The translations under genes and the position numbers were made by a program. The notes under the pieces were generated by a model that had not been told where the DNA came from, did not search any database, and saw only the letters and a list, made by a program, of their open reading frames with translations. This document shows, in pieces, positions 43,215 to 52,684 of a DNA stretch of 64,000 bases (positions are counted from its first letter, which is position 1; each line of letters opens with the position of its first letter). The stretch covers positions 372,001-436,000 of the forward strand of contig CANMQI010000003.1 of NCBI GenBank assembly GCA_947499955.1, written 5' to 3'. The stretch comes from an uncultured Granulosicoccus sp. (GTDB taxonomy: Bacteria > Pseudomonadota > Gammaproteobacteria > Granulosicoccales > Granulosicoccaceae).

Positions 43215-44309
43215 ATGTCATTCGACCAGCAAACACCTGATCAGCACCAGCCCAAACGATCCACAGCCGAACGCACCTCCGGGCTGCTGTCATTCAGCGC
43301 ACTGGCTCTGGCAGGCATTGCCACGCTCAGCGCCTCCCCAACACAGGCTGCCGACGAACAGCTGGTGGTTTCGGTCTATGGCTTTGCCCAGGATGCCTTC
43401 TCCGAGATCGTCTACAAGCCCTTCGAAGCCCTGTGCGATTGCGAACTGATCGTGGAAACCGGCAACAGCGTCGAACGACTGGCCAAACTCGAAGCGCGCA
43501 AGGACGACCCGGAAATCGACATGGCCGTCATGTCCACCCACGATGCCTTGTCAGCCAACCGCAAGGGCATCACGCAATCCATCGACGTCTCGCGGCTGAG
43601 CAATCACGACAAGCTGTACGATATTGCCAAGGATCCATTGGGCGACCATCTAGGTATCGGCTATACCTTCTACGCCACCTCCATCGTCTACCGCACGGAC
43701 AAGGTCAGCATCGACAGCTGGAAGGATCTGTTCAAGGACGAGATCAAGGGCCGTGTCGCTTTCCCCAATGTCTCCACCAACCAGGGGCCACCGGCACTCT
43801 ACATGCTGGGCAAGGCGCTGGGTGATGATGCCAGCACGCTGGAGACGCCCATCAAGGCGGTGGCCGAGAACGCCGACGACATCGTGACCTTCTACGAACG
43901 CTCATCACAGGTTGCCCAGTTGATGCAGCAGGAAGAAATCCTGGCAGCCCCCATCGGCCGTTTCGCCTGGGGCGCCTATACCAAGATGGACCTGCCTCTG
44001 GCCTGGGCCACACCCAGTGAAGGCCAGACCGGCGGCATGAATGTCATGGTTCTGACCAAGGGTGCGAAGAACGAAGACCTGGCCTACCAGTTCATGGATT
44101 TCTGGCTGTCCACCGAGATCCAGACAGCCCTGGCAGAGGCTCTGGTCGACAGCCCGGCCAATGCCGAGGTTGAGGTCAGTGACGAGATTGCCGAGAACCT
44201 GACCTACGGCGCCGATACGGTCAGCACGCTGAACCTGCTGGCACCGGCCGTGATACTCGACAATCGCGATCAGTGGCTGGAGTCGTGGAACAACAGCGTC
44301 ACTCAGTGA
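43215..44309 (+). CDS. ABC transporter substrate-binding protein (PotD-like, purine-linked operon)
   Basis: Periplasmic receptor of about 364 residues with a signal peptide (SGLLSFSALALAGIATLSAS, cleavage near TQAADE). Mature motifs are VVSVYGFAQDAFSEIVYKPF, LAKLEARKDDPEIDMAVMST and GIGYTFYATSIVYRTDKV, of the extracellular solute-binding family 1/PotD group. ATG 43215 is chosen; upstream in-frame codons to 43107 do not resemble a signal. First gene of an importer followed by nucleoside hydrolase and adenine deaminase, so the ligand may be a purine nucleoside or related base. Confidence 0.88.
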   Translation: MSFDQQTPDQHQPKRSTAERTSGLLSFSALALAGIATLSASPTQAADEQLVVSVYGFAQDAFSEIVYKPFEALCDCELIVETGNSVERLAKLEARKDDPEIDMAVMSTHDALSANRKGITQSIDVSRLSNHDKLYDIAKDPLGDHLGIGYTFYATSIVYRTDKVSIDSWKDLFKDEIKGRVAFPNVSTNQGPPALYMLGKALGDDASTLETPIKAVAENADDIVTFYERSSQVAQLMQQEEILAAPIGRFAWGAYTKMDLPLAWATPSEGQTGGMNVMVLTKGAKNEDLAYQFMDFWLSTEIQTALAEALVDSPANAEVEVSDEIAENLTYGADTVSTLNLLAPAVILDNRDQWLESWNNSVTQ

Positions 44310-44358
44310 TCAAGGTCACGCACAACGCTGTCCCGTTCTCGATTGACACTGACTGACC

Positions 44359-45186
44359 ATGTTCGACAACCGACTGGAAGGACTGGCACTGGTACTACCC
44401 GGGGTGCTGTTTGCAGCCCTGGTGTTCCTGTTGCCGGTCGGCATATTACTGGGCGAAGGATTCCAGACTGTGGATGGCTGGAGCCTGGCCCCCTATATCG
44501 ATTTCTTCTCCAGTGAGCGCAATCAGGTCGTCTTCTTCAGAACCCTGAAACTGGGTGCGATGGTGACGGCCGTGGCAGCTGTGATCGGCTACGCCGCCGC
44601 CTGGAGTATCGTGTCCCTGTCACCGCAATCACGGGGTCGCATGATCGGTCTGGTGATCCTGCCATTGATGATATCGCCGGTGGCACGCACCTACGCCTGG
44701 ATCGTCATTCTGGGCCGAACCGGCATCGTCAACCAGGCCCTGACGACTATCGGTCTGAGTGATGAACCCATCCGCTTTCTGTTTACCGAAACCGCCGTGT
44801 TCATCGGTCTGCTGCAGTTGTTCCTGCCCTTGATGATTCTGAGCCTGTGCAGCGCGCTGGAGAACATGCCCGATGATGCCGTGCCTGCCGCACGTGTACT
44901 GGGTGCCAACGGTTTTCAGGTCTTCTGGAAAGTCATCCTGCCTTTGACCCGCGAAGGTCTGGTGGTTGGCGGTACCCTGGTATTCACCGGCTCCCTGACC
45001 GCCTTCATCACCCCCGCCATTCTGGGAGGCTCCAAGGTCCTGATGCTTGAAACCCTGCTCTACCAGCGGGTAACCGTTGCCAACGATTTTGCCTCGGCCA
45101 GTGTCATAGCCATGATCCTGATCGTCATGAGTTTCTGCGCCAATCTGCTGCTCAAGCGCCTGGCCACTGCCCGAGGCTCCCGATGA
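44359..45186 (+). CDS. ABC transporter permease (PotB-like)
   Basis: A 275-residue permease with six helices (LVLPGVLFAALVFLLPVGIL first), the EAA loop DAVPAARVLGANGFQVFWKV and the GSLTAFITPAILGGSKVLML ending typical of PotB relatives. Starts 49 bases after the receptor gene and overlaps the next permease by ATGA. Confidence 0.92.
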   Translation: MFDNRLEGLALVLPGVLFAALVFLLPVGILLGEGFQTVDGWSLAPYIDFFSSERNQVVFFRTLKLGAMVTAVAAVIGYAAAWSIVSLSPQSRGRMIGLVILPLMISPVARTYAWIVILGRTGIVNQALTTIGLSDEPIRFLFTETAVFIGLLQLFLPLMILSLCSALENMPDDAVPAARVLGANGFQVFWKVILPLTREGLVVGGTLVFTGSLTAFITPAILGGSKVLMLETLLYQRVTVANDFASASVIAMILIVMSFCANLLLKRLATARGSR

Positions 45187-45962
45187 ACAGTCGCTGGTTG
45201 CAGTATCTCGTTCTGACTCTGGTCATGCTGTTCCTGATCGGCCCCTTCTTCATCATCGTGGCAGCCGGCCTGTCGGCGGGTGAATCGCTGGCATTCCCGC
45301 CGCAGGGGCTCTCGTTTCGCTGGGTCATCAAGGTCTTCCAGATAGACAGTTTCCGGGAGAGCTTTGCACTGTCCATGGCACTGGCAGTATTCGGCACGCT
45401 GGCGGCACTCATCCTCGGCGTACCCATTGCCTATGCCCTGGCGCGCTACAAGCTGCCCTTTGGTGAGACCCTGCGCACCATCGTCTCGGCCCCCATCATC
45501 GTGCCCGGCATCATCGTGGGTCTGGCCCTGCTGCGTTATCTGGTGGTGCCTCTGGATGTGGAGGTGGTCACCGCCCTGTTCGCCGCACACACCGCGCTGA
45601 TACTGCCCTATGCCGTGCGGGTGGTGTCAGCCTCGTTGAACAATCTGCGCAGTGATATCGAGGAGGCGGCTGTGTTGCTGGGTGCTTCCCGACCCGGTGC
45701 CTTCTTCCGTGTCGTTCTGCCCAATATCAGAAGCGGCATCCTGGCAGCATTCATCCTGGGCTTCGTCACCAGCTTCAACCAGGTACCCGTGTCCCTGTTC
45801 CTCTCGGGCCCCGGTGTACGAACTCTGCCCATCGACATGATCTCCTACCTGGAGACCACCTATGACCCGTCAGTGGCAGCCCTTGCCGCCCTGCTGGCCT
45901 TCCTGTCCATCGCCATCGTGTTCGTGGCCGAACGTTTTCTCGGATTCTCTCGCTATGTCTGA
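45183..45962 (+). CDS. ABC transporter permease (PotC-like)
   Basis: A 259-residue permease; helices LVLTLVMLFLIGPFFIIVAA and IVSAPIIVPGIIVGLALLRY, the EAA loop EEAAVLLGASRPGAFFRVVL, and FNQVPVSLFLSGPGVRTLPI in place of the PotC SFDD region. The stop overlaps the ATPase start by eight bases. Confidence 0.92.
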   Translation: MNSRWLQYLVLTLVMLFLIGPFFIIVAAGLSAGESLAFPPQGLSFRWVIKVFQIDSFRESFALSMALAVFGTLAALILGVPIAYALARYKLPFGETLRTIVSAPIIVPGIIVGLALLRYLVVPLDVEVVTALFAAHTALILPYAVRVVSASLNNLRSDIEEAAVLLGASRPGAFFRVVLPNIRSGILAAFILGFVTSFNQVPVSLFLSGPGVRTLPIDMISYLETTYDPSVAALAALLAFLSIAIVFVAERFLGFSRYV

Positions 45963-47007
45963 TTTTCTGCAGCTCGAGTCGCTGACACTCGCCTATGGAA
46001 AGTCCATTGCTGTCGAGTCGTTGAACCTGTCTGTGAACCAGGGCGAGCTGGTCGCCTTTCTCGGTCCATCCGGCTGCGGCAAGAGTACAACCCTGCGCGC
46101 CATTGCCGGACTCATGAAAACCCGCTCTGGTCATATTCGTCTGGATGCCGAGGACATCACACGCAAACCGCCCAACAAGCGCGATGTGGGCATGGTGTTC
46201 CAGTCCTATGCCCTGTTTCCGCACCTGAGCGTGACCGAGAACGTCGCCTTTGGCCTGCGCCTGAAACGCCTGGACAAACAGGACATCGACAAGCGAGTGA
46301 CCGAGGGCCTGTCCATTGTCGGCCTGGGAGAATTTGCCAGACGCATGCCCGCCGAACTTTCTGGTGGTCAGCAACAACGCGTGGCCCTGGCGCGTGCGCT
46401 GGTCATGGACCCCAAGGTACTGCTGCTGGACGAGCCGCTGTCGAATCTGGATGCGCGCCTGCGGCTGGAGATGCGCAGTGAACTGCAGCGCGTGCAGCAG
46501 CAGACCGGACTGACCATGATCTTCGTCACCCATGACCAGGTGGAAGCCCTGTCACTGGCTGATCGTATCGTGGTCATGAACAAGGGCTCCATCGAGCAGA
46601 TCGGCTCCCCGGAAGAGATCTACAATTGCCCGGCCACCCGCTTCGTAGCCGACTTTGTCGGCTTCGAGAATATCTTCGCCGTTCATGACCGGCAACTGCT
46701 GCCGGCTGACGACAATGTCGGTGGTGACAAGCCGCACTCAGCCAGGCTGCCACTGACTTGTGGAACAGCCCCCGATACCCGCGGCCTGGCCTGGCGACCT
46801 GCCAGTGTCGTTCTGGGCAGTGGCAACTACCCGGGCACCATCGTCGGCAATGCCTTTGCCGGTACCGTCCGTGAATACCTGCTGCAAACGGCACTCGGGC
46901 CTGTACGGGCCGACGTCAACGCAGAATTGCCCGCCTACCCCACAGGCAGCGATGTCATGTTCGACCTGCCCTTTGACAAGGCCGTCCCCCTGTCGAGCAT
47001 GTCGTGA
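45955..47007 (+). CDS. ABC transporter ATP-binding protein (PotA-like)
   Basis: A 350-residue ATPase: Walker A GPSGCGKST, Q-loop VFQSYALFPH, signature LSGGQQQRVALARA, Walker B VLLLDEPLSNLD, switch [10 protein letters not shown], then a TOBE-type domain with WRPASVVLG. ATG 45955 (MSDFLQLES) is chosen; the open frame from 45862 is the preceding permease read in another frame. It overlaps the nucleoside hydrolase start as GTGA. Confidence 0.94.
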   Translation: MSDFLQLESLTLAYGKSIAVESLNLSVNQGELVAFLGPSGCGKSTTLRAIAGLMKTRSGHIRLDAEDITRKPPNKRDVGMVFQSYALFPHLSVTENVAFGLRLKRLDKQDIDKRVTEGLSIVGLGEFARRMPAELSGGQQQRVALARALVMDPKVLLLDEPLSNLDARLRLEMRSELQRVQQQTGLTMIFVTHDQVEALSLADRIVVMNKGSIEQIGSPEEIYNCPATRFVADFVGFENIFAVHDRQLLPADDNVGGDKPHSARLPLTCGTAPDTRGLAWRPASVVLGSGNYPGTIVGNAFAGTVREYLLQTALGPVRADVNAELPAYPTGSDVMFDLPFDKAVPLSSMS

Positions 47008-47972
47008 GCGACTCGCTACCCGTCAATGTGTGGGTCGATACCGACATGGGTATCGACGACATGCATGCGCTGTTGTATCTTCGCCATGTCGGTATTATCC
47101 CTGCGGCCCAGTCCCTGTTGTTCGGCTGTGCGGAGCTGGCGCAGGTTGGCATCAATGCCGCTGGCTTCGACGCCACCTTCAACTGGGGACGCCCCTGGCA
47201 TCCGGGAGCGGCGCAATCGTTTCGGGGGGAAGCGCGGACAGCCCATCATGTGCTGGGGGCCAGCGGACTGCCGACACGCGGTGCCTGCCTGTCGCAGAGT
47301 GCACAGCTGCCACCCTCGGCATCAGCCGTCGAGGCACTCATGACCTGGCTGGCCAGCGAACCGTACCAACCGCAGATTCTGGCGCTGGGCCCGTTGAGCA
47401 ATATTGCCAGCCTGTACCTGCAGGCACCGGAACTGGCAAAACGTATTCATCGTCTGACCTGGATGGGGGGCGCCACCGCGCGCGGCAACCAGACACCCCA
47501 TGCTGAATTCAATGCCTGGGCCGATGCGCAGGCGGCGGCCACCGTGTTTGCCTCTGGCATACCGGTTCGCATGGTCGACCTTGAACCCTGCCGCCAGGTA
47601 CAACTGCGGCCCGACGACCTGCTGCCTCTGTCCCGGATTCGTACCGTTCAGGGGCGCTTGCTGCATGACCTGATGGGCGGGTATCTGGACATCGGATTAT
47701 CACGAGGTCGACCCGGCATGGCCATTTACGACCCGGTGGCCGCCGCCGCACTGGCATCCCCGGATGACTTCGACATCCGGAACGTCAGCATCGAGGTAAT
47801 TGCCGATGCCGGCGAACAGGAAGGCCAGACCGTGCTGCTGCAACAAGCCTCACCGGATCGCCCCCACGAAATCGTGACAGTGAAAGACCCCGATATACTG
47901 AAACAGCGACTCCTTGATGCCTTGCTGGCAGCCGCCGCACCATCTGCGCCGGAGAGCCAGTCCCGTGAGTGA
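47004..47972 (+). CDS. Nucleoside hydrolase (IU-NH family)
   Basis: A 322-residue N-ribohydrolase that splits nucleosides into base and ribose. The Asp cluster DTDMGIDD (12-19) binds catalytic calcium; LALGPLSNIASLYLQAP and LTWMGGATARGNQTPHAEFN match the family substrate site, and YDPVAAAALASPD holds the last Asp. GTG 47004 start overlaps the importer ATPase. Nucleobase released here would be handled by the adenine deaminase next door. Substrate purine versus pyrimidine cannot be told from sequence, but the context favours adenosine-like nucleosides. Confidence 0.9.
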   Translation: MSDSLPVNVWVDTDMGIDDMHALLYLRHVGIIPAAQSLLFGCAELAQVGINAAGFDATFNWGRPWHPGAAQSFRGEARTAHHVLGASGLPTRGACLSQSAQLPPSASAVEALMTWLASEPYQPQILALGPLSNIASLYLQAPELAKRIHRLTWMGGATARGNQTPHAEFNAWADAQAAATVFASGIPVRMVDLEPCRQVQLRPDDLLPLSRIRTVQGRLLHDLMGGYLDIGLSRGRPGMAIYDPVAAAALASPDDFDIRNVSIEVIADAGEQEGQTVLLQQASPDRPHEIVTVKDPDILKQRLLDALLAAAAPSAPESQSRE

Positions 47973-48017
47973 GTCGAGCGCCGGCATCCCGGCATATCTG
48001 AACAGGATACCTGCCCC

Positions 48018-49847
48018 ATGACAAGCCACGAACCCCAGGACCTGAACGAGCGTCAACTGCGCGACCGAGCCGTCGCTGCCGCACGCGGCGATGCCGCCTT
48101 TGATGTGCTGATTCGTCACGGGCACATCTTCGACGCCATCACGGGCGAGATTCGTCCAGCAGATATCGGCCTGGTCGGCCCACTCATTGCCAGCGTGCAT
48201 GCACCCGGCTTGCATTGTGACGCCGACGAGCTGATTGACGCCACAGACCGGATTGCCATTCCCGGACTCATCGATACGCATATGCATATCGAGAGCTCCA
48301 TGGTCACCCCACAGACCTATGCCGATGCCGTGTTGCCGCGCGGCGTGACCACTATCGTCTGGGACCCGCATGAGCTGGGTAATGTGCATGGCATTGCCGG
48401 CGTGGACTGGGCCATCGACGCCACACAGCAGCTGGACCTGCGCGTCATCGTGCTCGCCCCGTCCTGTGTCCCTTCCGCTCCCGGGCTGGAACTGGCAGGT
48501 GCCGACTTCACGGCAGAGACGCTGCACTCACTGCTGGCCCGACCTGAGATTGGCGGCATTGCAGAGGTCATGAACATGCAGGGCGTCATACAGCGTGAGC
48601 CACGCATGAGCGGCATCGTGCAGGCCGGCCTCGAGAGCGGCAAACCGGTTTTCGGCCACGCGCGCAGCCTGCAAGGCGCACCACTCAACGCCTTCATGGC
48701 GGCAGGCGTGGTGAGCGATCACGAGATCACCTCTGCCGAGGACTTCATGCACAAACTGCGGGCCGGCATCGGCATCGAGCTGCGTGGCTCACACGACCAC
48801 TTGCTGCCCGAATGTGTCGCGGCACTGAACGAGCTCGGCCATCTGCCCGCTAACCTGACCCTGTGCACCGACGATGTCTTTCCGGACGACTTGTACCATC
48901 GCGGAGGGCTTGACGATGTGGTGCGTCGCCTCATTCGCCATGGCATGCCCGCCAGCTGGGCTCTGCGAGCGGCCACCTACAACGCCGCCGCGCGGCTCTG
49001 CCGTCCGGACCTGGGTCTGCTGGCTGCCGGACGCCGCGCCGATCTGTCGCTGGTGGACTCGCTGGAGTCATTGCACTGCCACCGGGTCATCAGCAACGGG
49101 GCTACCGTTGCGCGGGAAGGACGCTATCTGAACACACCACCCACAAGCGATACCCGTCTGCTGCAGTCCTCTATCAAGGCTCATGCGCTGCGGGCTGATG
49201 ATTTTCGCCTGCGTGTGGAAGCTCAGACGCCACAGGACGCTGCTGCCAAAGAGCAGTCAGTCACGGTCAGGACCATTCACCAGCCACGCTTCACCCAACA
49301 CGGTAGTGTCGAGGCTCAGGTGATCGACGGTGTCGTCGTACCACCAGAAGGTGTCACGCTGATGGCCGTCACTCATCGACACGGCTTTGCCGCGGCAACA
49401 CCGAAGATTGCCTATCTGACCGGCTGGGGTCACTGGCGCGGGGCCTTTGCCACCACGGTGTCACATGACAGCCACAACCTCACCGCCTTTGGTGGCAATG
49501 AGCAGGATCTTGCCGCTGCCTGCAATGCTGTCATCGCCCTGCAGGGCGGCATGGCTGTCGCCATCAATGGCGAGGTTGTGGCGACACTGCCCCTGCCGCT
49601 CTCAGGCCTGATTTCAGACAAGCCACTGGGCGAGATATCAGCACAGTTCGTCGCGCTGCGCGAGGCCATGGACAAGGTCATCCAATGGCAGCCACCCTAC
49701 CTGATATTCAAGGCCTGTTTCGGGGCCACTCTGGCCTGCAATGCCGGACCGCACCTGACCGACAGGGGCATCGCCGATCATGCGCTCAGCCCGATCGCGC
49801 TATCACCGTTCCTGCAGCCCGATGAGGTGATATCCGTTACGAACTGA
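48018..49847 (+). CDS. ade: Adenine deaminase
   Basis: Metal-dependent amidohydrolase of 609 residues that deaminates adenine to hypoxanthine. GLIDTHMHIESSMVTPQTYA is the metal-binding strand of the ADE type; DPHELGNVHGIAGVDW and EVMNMQGVI follow; VVSDHEITSAED and TLCTDDVFPDDLYHRGGLDD complete the site. The C-terminal domain ends VAINGEVVATLPLPLSGLIS, as in bacterial adenine deaminases. It follows the nucleoside hydrolase by 45 bases, giving import, hydrolysis, deamination in one unit. Confidence 0.93.
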   Translation: MTSHEPQDLNERQLRDRAVAAARGDAAFDVLIRHGHIFDAITGEIRPADIGLVGPLIASVHAPGLHCDADELIDATDRIAIPGLIDTHMHIESSMVTPQTYADAVLPRGVTTIVWDPHELGNVHGIAGVDWAIDATQQLDLRVIVLAPSCVPSAPGLELAGADFTAETLHSLLARPEIGGIAEVMNMQGVIQREPRMSGIVQAGLESGKPVFGHARSLQGAPLNAFMAAGVVSDHEITSAEDFMHKLRAGIGIELRGSHDHLLPECVAALNELGHLPANLTLCTDDVFPDDLYHRGGLDDVVRRLIRHGMPASWALRAATYNAAARLCRPDLGLLAAGRRADLSLVDSLESLHCHRVISNGATVAREGRYLNTPPTSDTRLLQSSIKAHALRADDFRLRVEAQTPQDAAAKEQSVTVRTIHQPRFTQHGSVEAQVIDGVVVPPEGVTLMAVTHRHGFAAATPKIAYLTGWGHWRGAFATTVSHDSHNLTAFGGNEQDLAAACNAVIALQGGMAVAINGEVVATLPLPLSGLISDKPLGEISAQFVALREAMDKVIQWQPPYLIFKACFGATLACNAGPHLTDRGIADHALSPIALSPFLQPDEVISVTN

Positions 49848-49896
49848 AACAGCCTTTTTCAACTCTGATACCCACCCGGGCCTCCAGTCACCTAGA

Positions 49897-51828
49897 ATGA
49901 CTGTCGATAGACCCACGACCGGCAAGGAAACCGGCGCCCTTCCTGCAATAAAGGCCTGCATCTGCTCCATGGTGACCAACCGAACATACCTCAGGATGCT
50001 GTCGCGCTGGTATGGACGGGTCCCCATCACCATCACGCTGGCCTCGGCAATCGGCTCACTGGTACTGGTCGCTGTCGGCGTCGTATTCGGTGTTGGTGTC
50101 TGGCTGGCGCAAAAGAACACCTTCGACCTGCTCAGATTGAATGCCGAGCAGTCGGTGGCCTCTGATGTCAGTCAGTTCACCCAGCACCTGCGACCCGCCG
50201 AACACCTGACGCGCTTTCTGGCCCAGCAGATCGGCGCGCTTGAGGTAGACCCCGAGAACAAGGACGAACTGGCCACCTTGCTGACCGGTTCACTGGCAGG
50301 CGCACAGCAGATCGAGGCGGTTCTGTATGTCGATATCCAGCAGAATGCACATGTGGCTCGCCGAGTGCGGGAATCGCGCACGGTTGAATGGACAATGGTG
50401 GATCACGCGGCGCGACCGATGGGGCGCGTGGATCTGGAAAGCGTTCGGCAAGGAGCGCAATGGGGTTCACCGGTCTGGCGTGAGCAGTCTCGGAAAACCT
50501 ATCTGAATCGTTTTCACCCGGTCACACGCAACGGTGAATTCATTGGTGCGGTCGGTGCAGTCACCTCGATAGAAGGCTTGTCGAACTTCATTGACCAACA
50601 TGCTGACAATACCAACGGCAACAGTTTCATACTCTATGGTCGCGATCAGGTGCTGGCTCACTGGTCTCTGATCGATGGCTATCCGGGGCGCTCGGCCGAA
50701 CACCCTTTACCAGCACTGGACACCTTTGCCGACCCGGTGCTGGCCTCGATCTGGCAGACCCGGGGACGGCGTGAAATGCCGCGTGACACACCCCGGACGA
50801 TCTCCAGCCACTTCATGGACCTGTTCAACGAACGCTACGCCTTCGTGTATCAGAGCCTTGAAGGCTTCGGGCCGCGCCCGATGATCATCGGCGCCTACTT
50901 CAAGGCCAATGATTCCAGCAAGGAGATTCAGCGCATGAGTGCTGCGCTGATCGCCGGTATCGTGACGCTGATCATCTCGCTGCTGGCCGCCATCTTTCTC
51001 GGGCACAGAATCGCCCGGCCCATCGTGCGCTTCTCGGGAGCTGCCGCGCGGATCCGTGACCTGGACGTGTCCAAGATCGACCAGCTTCCGGGTAGCATAT
51101 TCCGGGAGCTGAACGATCAGGCCGTTGCCTTCAACTCCATGCTTCGGGCCTTGCGCTGGTTCGAACTGTATGTACCGAAAAAACTGGTAGAACGTCTGAT
51201 CAGAAGTGCCAACGATGACAGCACCAACTCCGTGGCGCGGGAAGTCACCGTCATGTTCACCGATATCGTCGGTTTTTCCTCGGTCTCCGAAGGCCTGTCG
51301 GCACCGGACGTCGCCGACTTCGTGAACCATCATTTCTCATTGGTCGCCGGTTGCATCGAGTCTGAGCAAGGCACCATCGACAAGTTCATCGGCGATGCTG
51401 TCATGGCCTTCTGGGGCGCACCGGATGTGCAGAACGACAGTGCCGAGAAAGCCTGTCGTGCCGCTCTGGCCATTGCCGCCTCCATCCATGCAGACAATCT
51501 GCAACGCCAGGCCCGTGGCGCGCAAGCCGTGTTCATTCGTATCGGCATTCATACCGGGCCTGCAACTGTCGGCAACATCGGTGCACCGGGCAGACTCAAC
51601 TACACCCTGATTGGCGATACCGTGAATATCGGTCAACGCCTGGAACAATTGGGCAAGAAGCTCTATCCGGCAGGCACGGAAACCTCCATTTTGATCAGCA
51701 GTGAAACGCAGAGCCGACTCGGACCGAGCTTCACCACGACGTCAACGGGCCAGCAGAAACTCAAGGGCCGGACGGAAAAGCTGGAAGTCTACAAACTCTC
51801 CGGCACCGCTTCAGATTCAGCCGAATAG
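49897..51828 (+). CDS. Membrane adenylate cyclase, class III, with extracytoplasmic sensor and HAMP
   Basis: A 643-residue protein: helix one (ITITLASAIGSLVLVAVGVV), a periplasmic sensor of about 275 residues with Cache-like features (NRFHPVTRNGEFIGAVGAVT), helix two (ALIAGIVTLIISLLAAIFLG), HAMP (GHRIARPIVRFSGAAARIRD) and a cyclase catalytic domain. In the latter, FTDIVGFSSVSEG carries the first metal Asp near residue 454, DKFIGDAVMAFWG the second Asp and the adenine-selecting Lys, and LNYTLIGDTVNIGQRLE the Asp/Asn-Arg transition-state residues, so it should be active and make cAMP. Start uncertain: ATG 49897 or ATG 49969. The signal is unknown. Confidence 0.9.
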   Translation: MTVDRPTTGKETGALPAIKACICSMVTNRTYLRMLSRWYGRVPITITLASAIGSLVLVAVGVVFGVGVWLAQKNTFDLLRLNAEQSVASDVSQFTQHLRPAEHLTRFLAQQIGALEVDPENKDELATLLTGSLAGAQQIEAVLYVDIQQNAHVARRVRESRTVEWTMVDHAARPMGRVDLESVRQGAQWGSPVWREQSRKTYLNRFHPVTRNGEFIGAVGAVTSIEGLSNFIDQHADNTNGNSFILYGRDQVLAHWSLIDGYPGRSAEHPLPALDTFADPVLASIWQTRGRREMPRDTPRTISSHFMDLFNERYAFVYQSLEGFGPRPMIIGAYFKANDSSKEIQRMSAALIAGIVTLIISLLAAIFLGHRIARPIVRFSGAAARIRDLDVSKIDQLPGSIFRELNDQAVAFNSMLRALRWFELYVPKKLVERLIRSANDDSTNSVAREVTVMFTDIVGFSSVSEGLSAPDVADFVNHHFSLVAGCIESEQGTIDKFIGDAVMAFWGAPDVQNDSAEKACRAALAIAASIHADNLQRQARGAQAVFIRIGIHTGPATVGNIGAPGRLNYTLIGDTVNIGQRLEQLGKKLYPAGTETSILISSETQSRLGPSFTTTSTGQQKLKGRTEKLEVYKLSGTASDSAE

Positions 51829-51856
51829 CCTCTTCTCACCAAGCTGTCATGTCGTC

Positions 51857-51876
51857 ATGCAACCTTTTGGTTGCAT
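51857..51876. promoter_or_regulatory. Palindrome upstream of the SRPBCC-arsR genes
   Basis: Perfect inverted repeat ATGCAACC (51857-51864), TTTT, GGTTGCAT (51869-51876), 58 bp upstream of the SRPBCC gene and 28 bp after the cyclase stop. Shape and distance suit an ArsR-family operator. It is followed by TTTG and could instead serve as the cyclase terminator, or both. Confidence 0.5.
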
Positions 51877-51934
51877 TTTGTTGGCGAGCATGCTTGACTG
51901 ATGATCACCACACAACGCAAAGGCGAGGCAGCAG

Positions 51935-52375
51935 ATGCAGAACAGCATTCAACGTGAAATCACCATCAATGCAAGTCGTGAACGTGTCTACAAGGCAATC
52001 AGTGATCCCGAGCAGGTGGTGAAATGGTTCCCCGAAACCATCGAAGGCAACTACGCCGTTGACGAGCAGCCGGTTTTCGGCTTCGGGGATCATGGGAAAA
52101 ACCAGGTTTTTATTGTCGATGCCAGACCTCATGAGTATTTCGCCTTTCGCTGGGTTCCCGGGGGCAATCATTTTCTGGGCGATGTTCTGAGTGTCGACAC
52201 CACCCTGGTGGAGTTTCGTCTCAGTGAACTACAAGACGGTAGCTGCAAGGTCAGCCTGTCGGAAACCGGATTCGCCAGCCTGCCAGCCGAGATTGCCGAA
52301 TCCAGTCACGAGCAGAACTCCGGGGGCTGGAACTTCATGCTCGGCCGCCTGGAAACACTGTTCGCAGGTGACTGA
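51935..52375 (+). CDS. SRPBCC (AHSA1/START-like) domain protein
   Basis: A 146-residue helix-grip protein: ITINASRERVYKAISDPEQV, KWFPETIEGNY, DARPHEYFAFRWVPGG, with the C-terminal long helix GGWNFMLGRLETLFAG. Members bind hydrophobic ligands; function here unknown. The stop is directly followed by the arsR start codon, and SRPBCC-ArsR pairs are a common two-gene arrangement in which the ArsR protein represses both. Confidence 0.88.
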   Translation: MQNSIQREITINASRERVYKAISDPEQVVKWFPETIEGNYAVDEQPVFGFGDHGKNQVFIVDARPHEYFAFRWVPGGNHFLGDVLSVDTTLVEFRLSELQDGSCKVSLSETGFASLPAEIAESSHEQNSGGWNFMLGRLETLFAGD

Positions 52376-52684
52376 ATGAGCGTGGAAGCCATATTCAAGG
52401 CGCTGGGAGACCCGGTCCGTCTGGAAATCATCACGCGATTGTCAGACGGATCGAGCTATACCATCGGCAAACTGTCCGAAGATCTGGGTGTCTCACGCCA
52501 GGGTGCCCGCAAGCAGATCCAGACACTGGCCAGCGCAGATATCATCCAGTTGCATCCGGCAGGGCGTGAAACGCGGGTCAGCCTCAATACTGAATCATTG
52601 CAGCAGGCACGCCTGTTCATATCACAGCTTGAACAGCAATGGGATCAACGGCTACTGGCATTGAAGCAGCTGAGCGAGGATTGA
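52376..52684 (+). CDS. ArsR-family transcriptional regulator
   Basis: A 102-residue winged-helix repressor: AIFKALGDPVRLEIITRLSD, then YTIGKLSEDLGVSRQGARKQ as recognition helix, and the wing HPAGRETRVSLN. No Cys metal-binding motif (ELCVCDL) is present, so it is not a classical arsenic or cadmium sensor. Likely autoregulates with the adjacent SRPBCC gene through the palindrome at 51857-51876. Confidence 0.9.
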   Translation: MSVEAIFKALGDPVRLEIITRLSDGSSYTIGKLSEDLGVSRQGARKQIQTLASADIIQLHPAGRETRVSLNTESLQQARLFISQLEQQWDQRLLALKQLSED

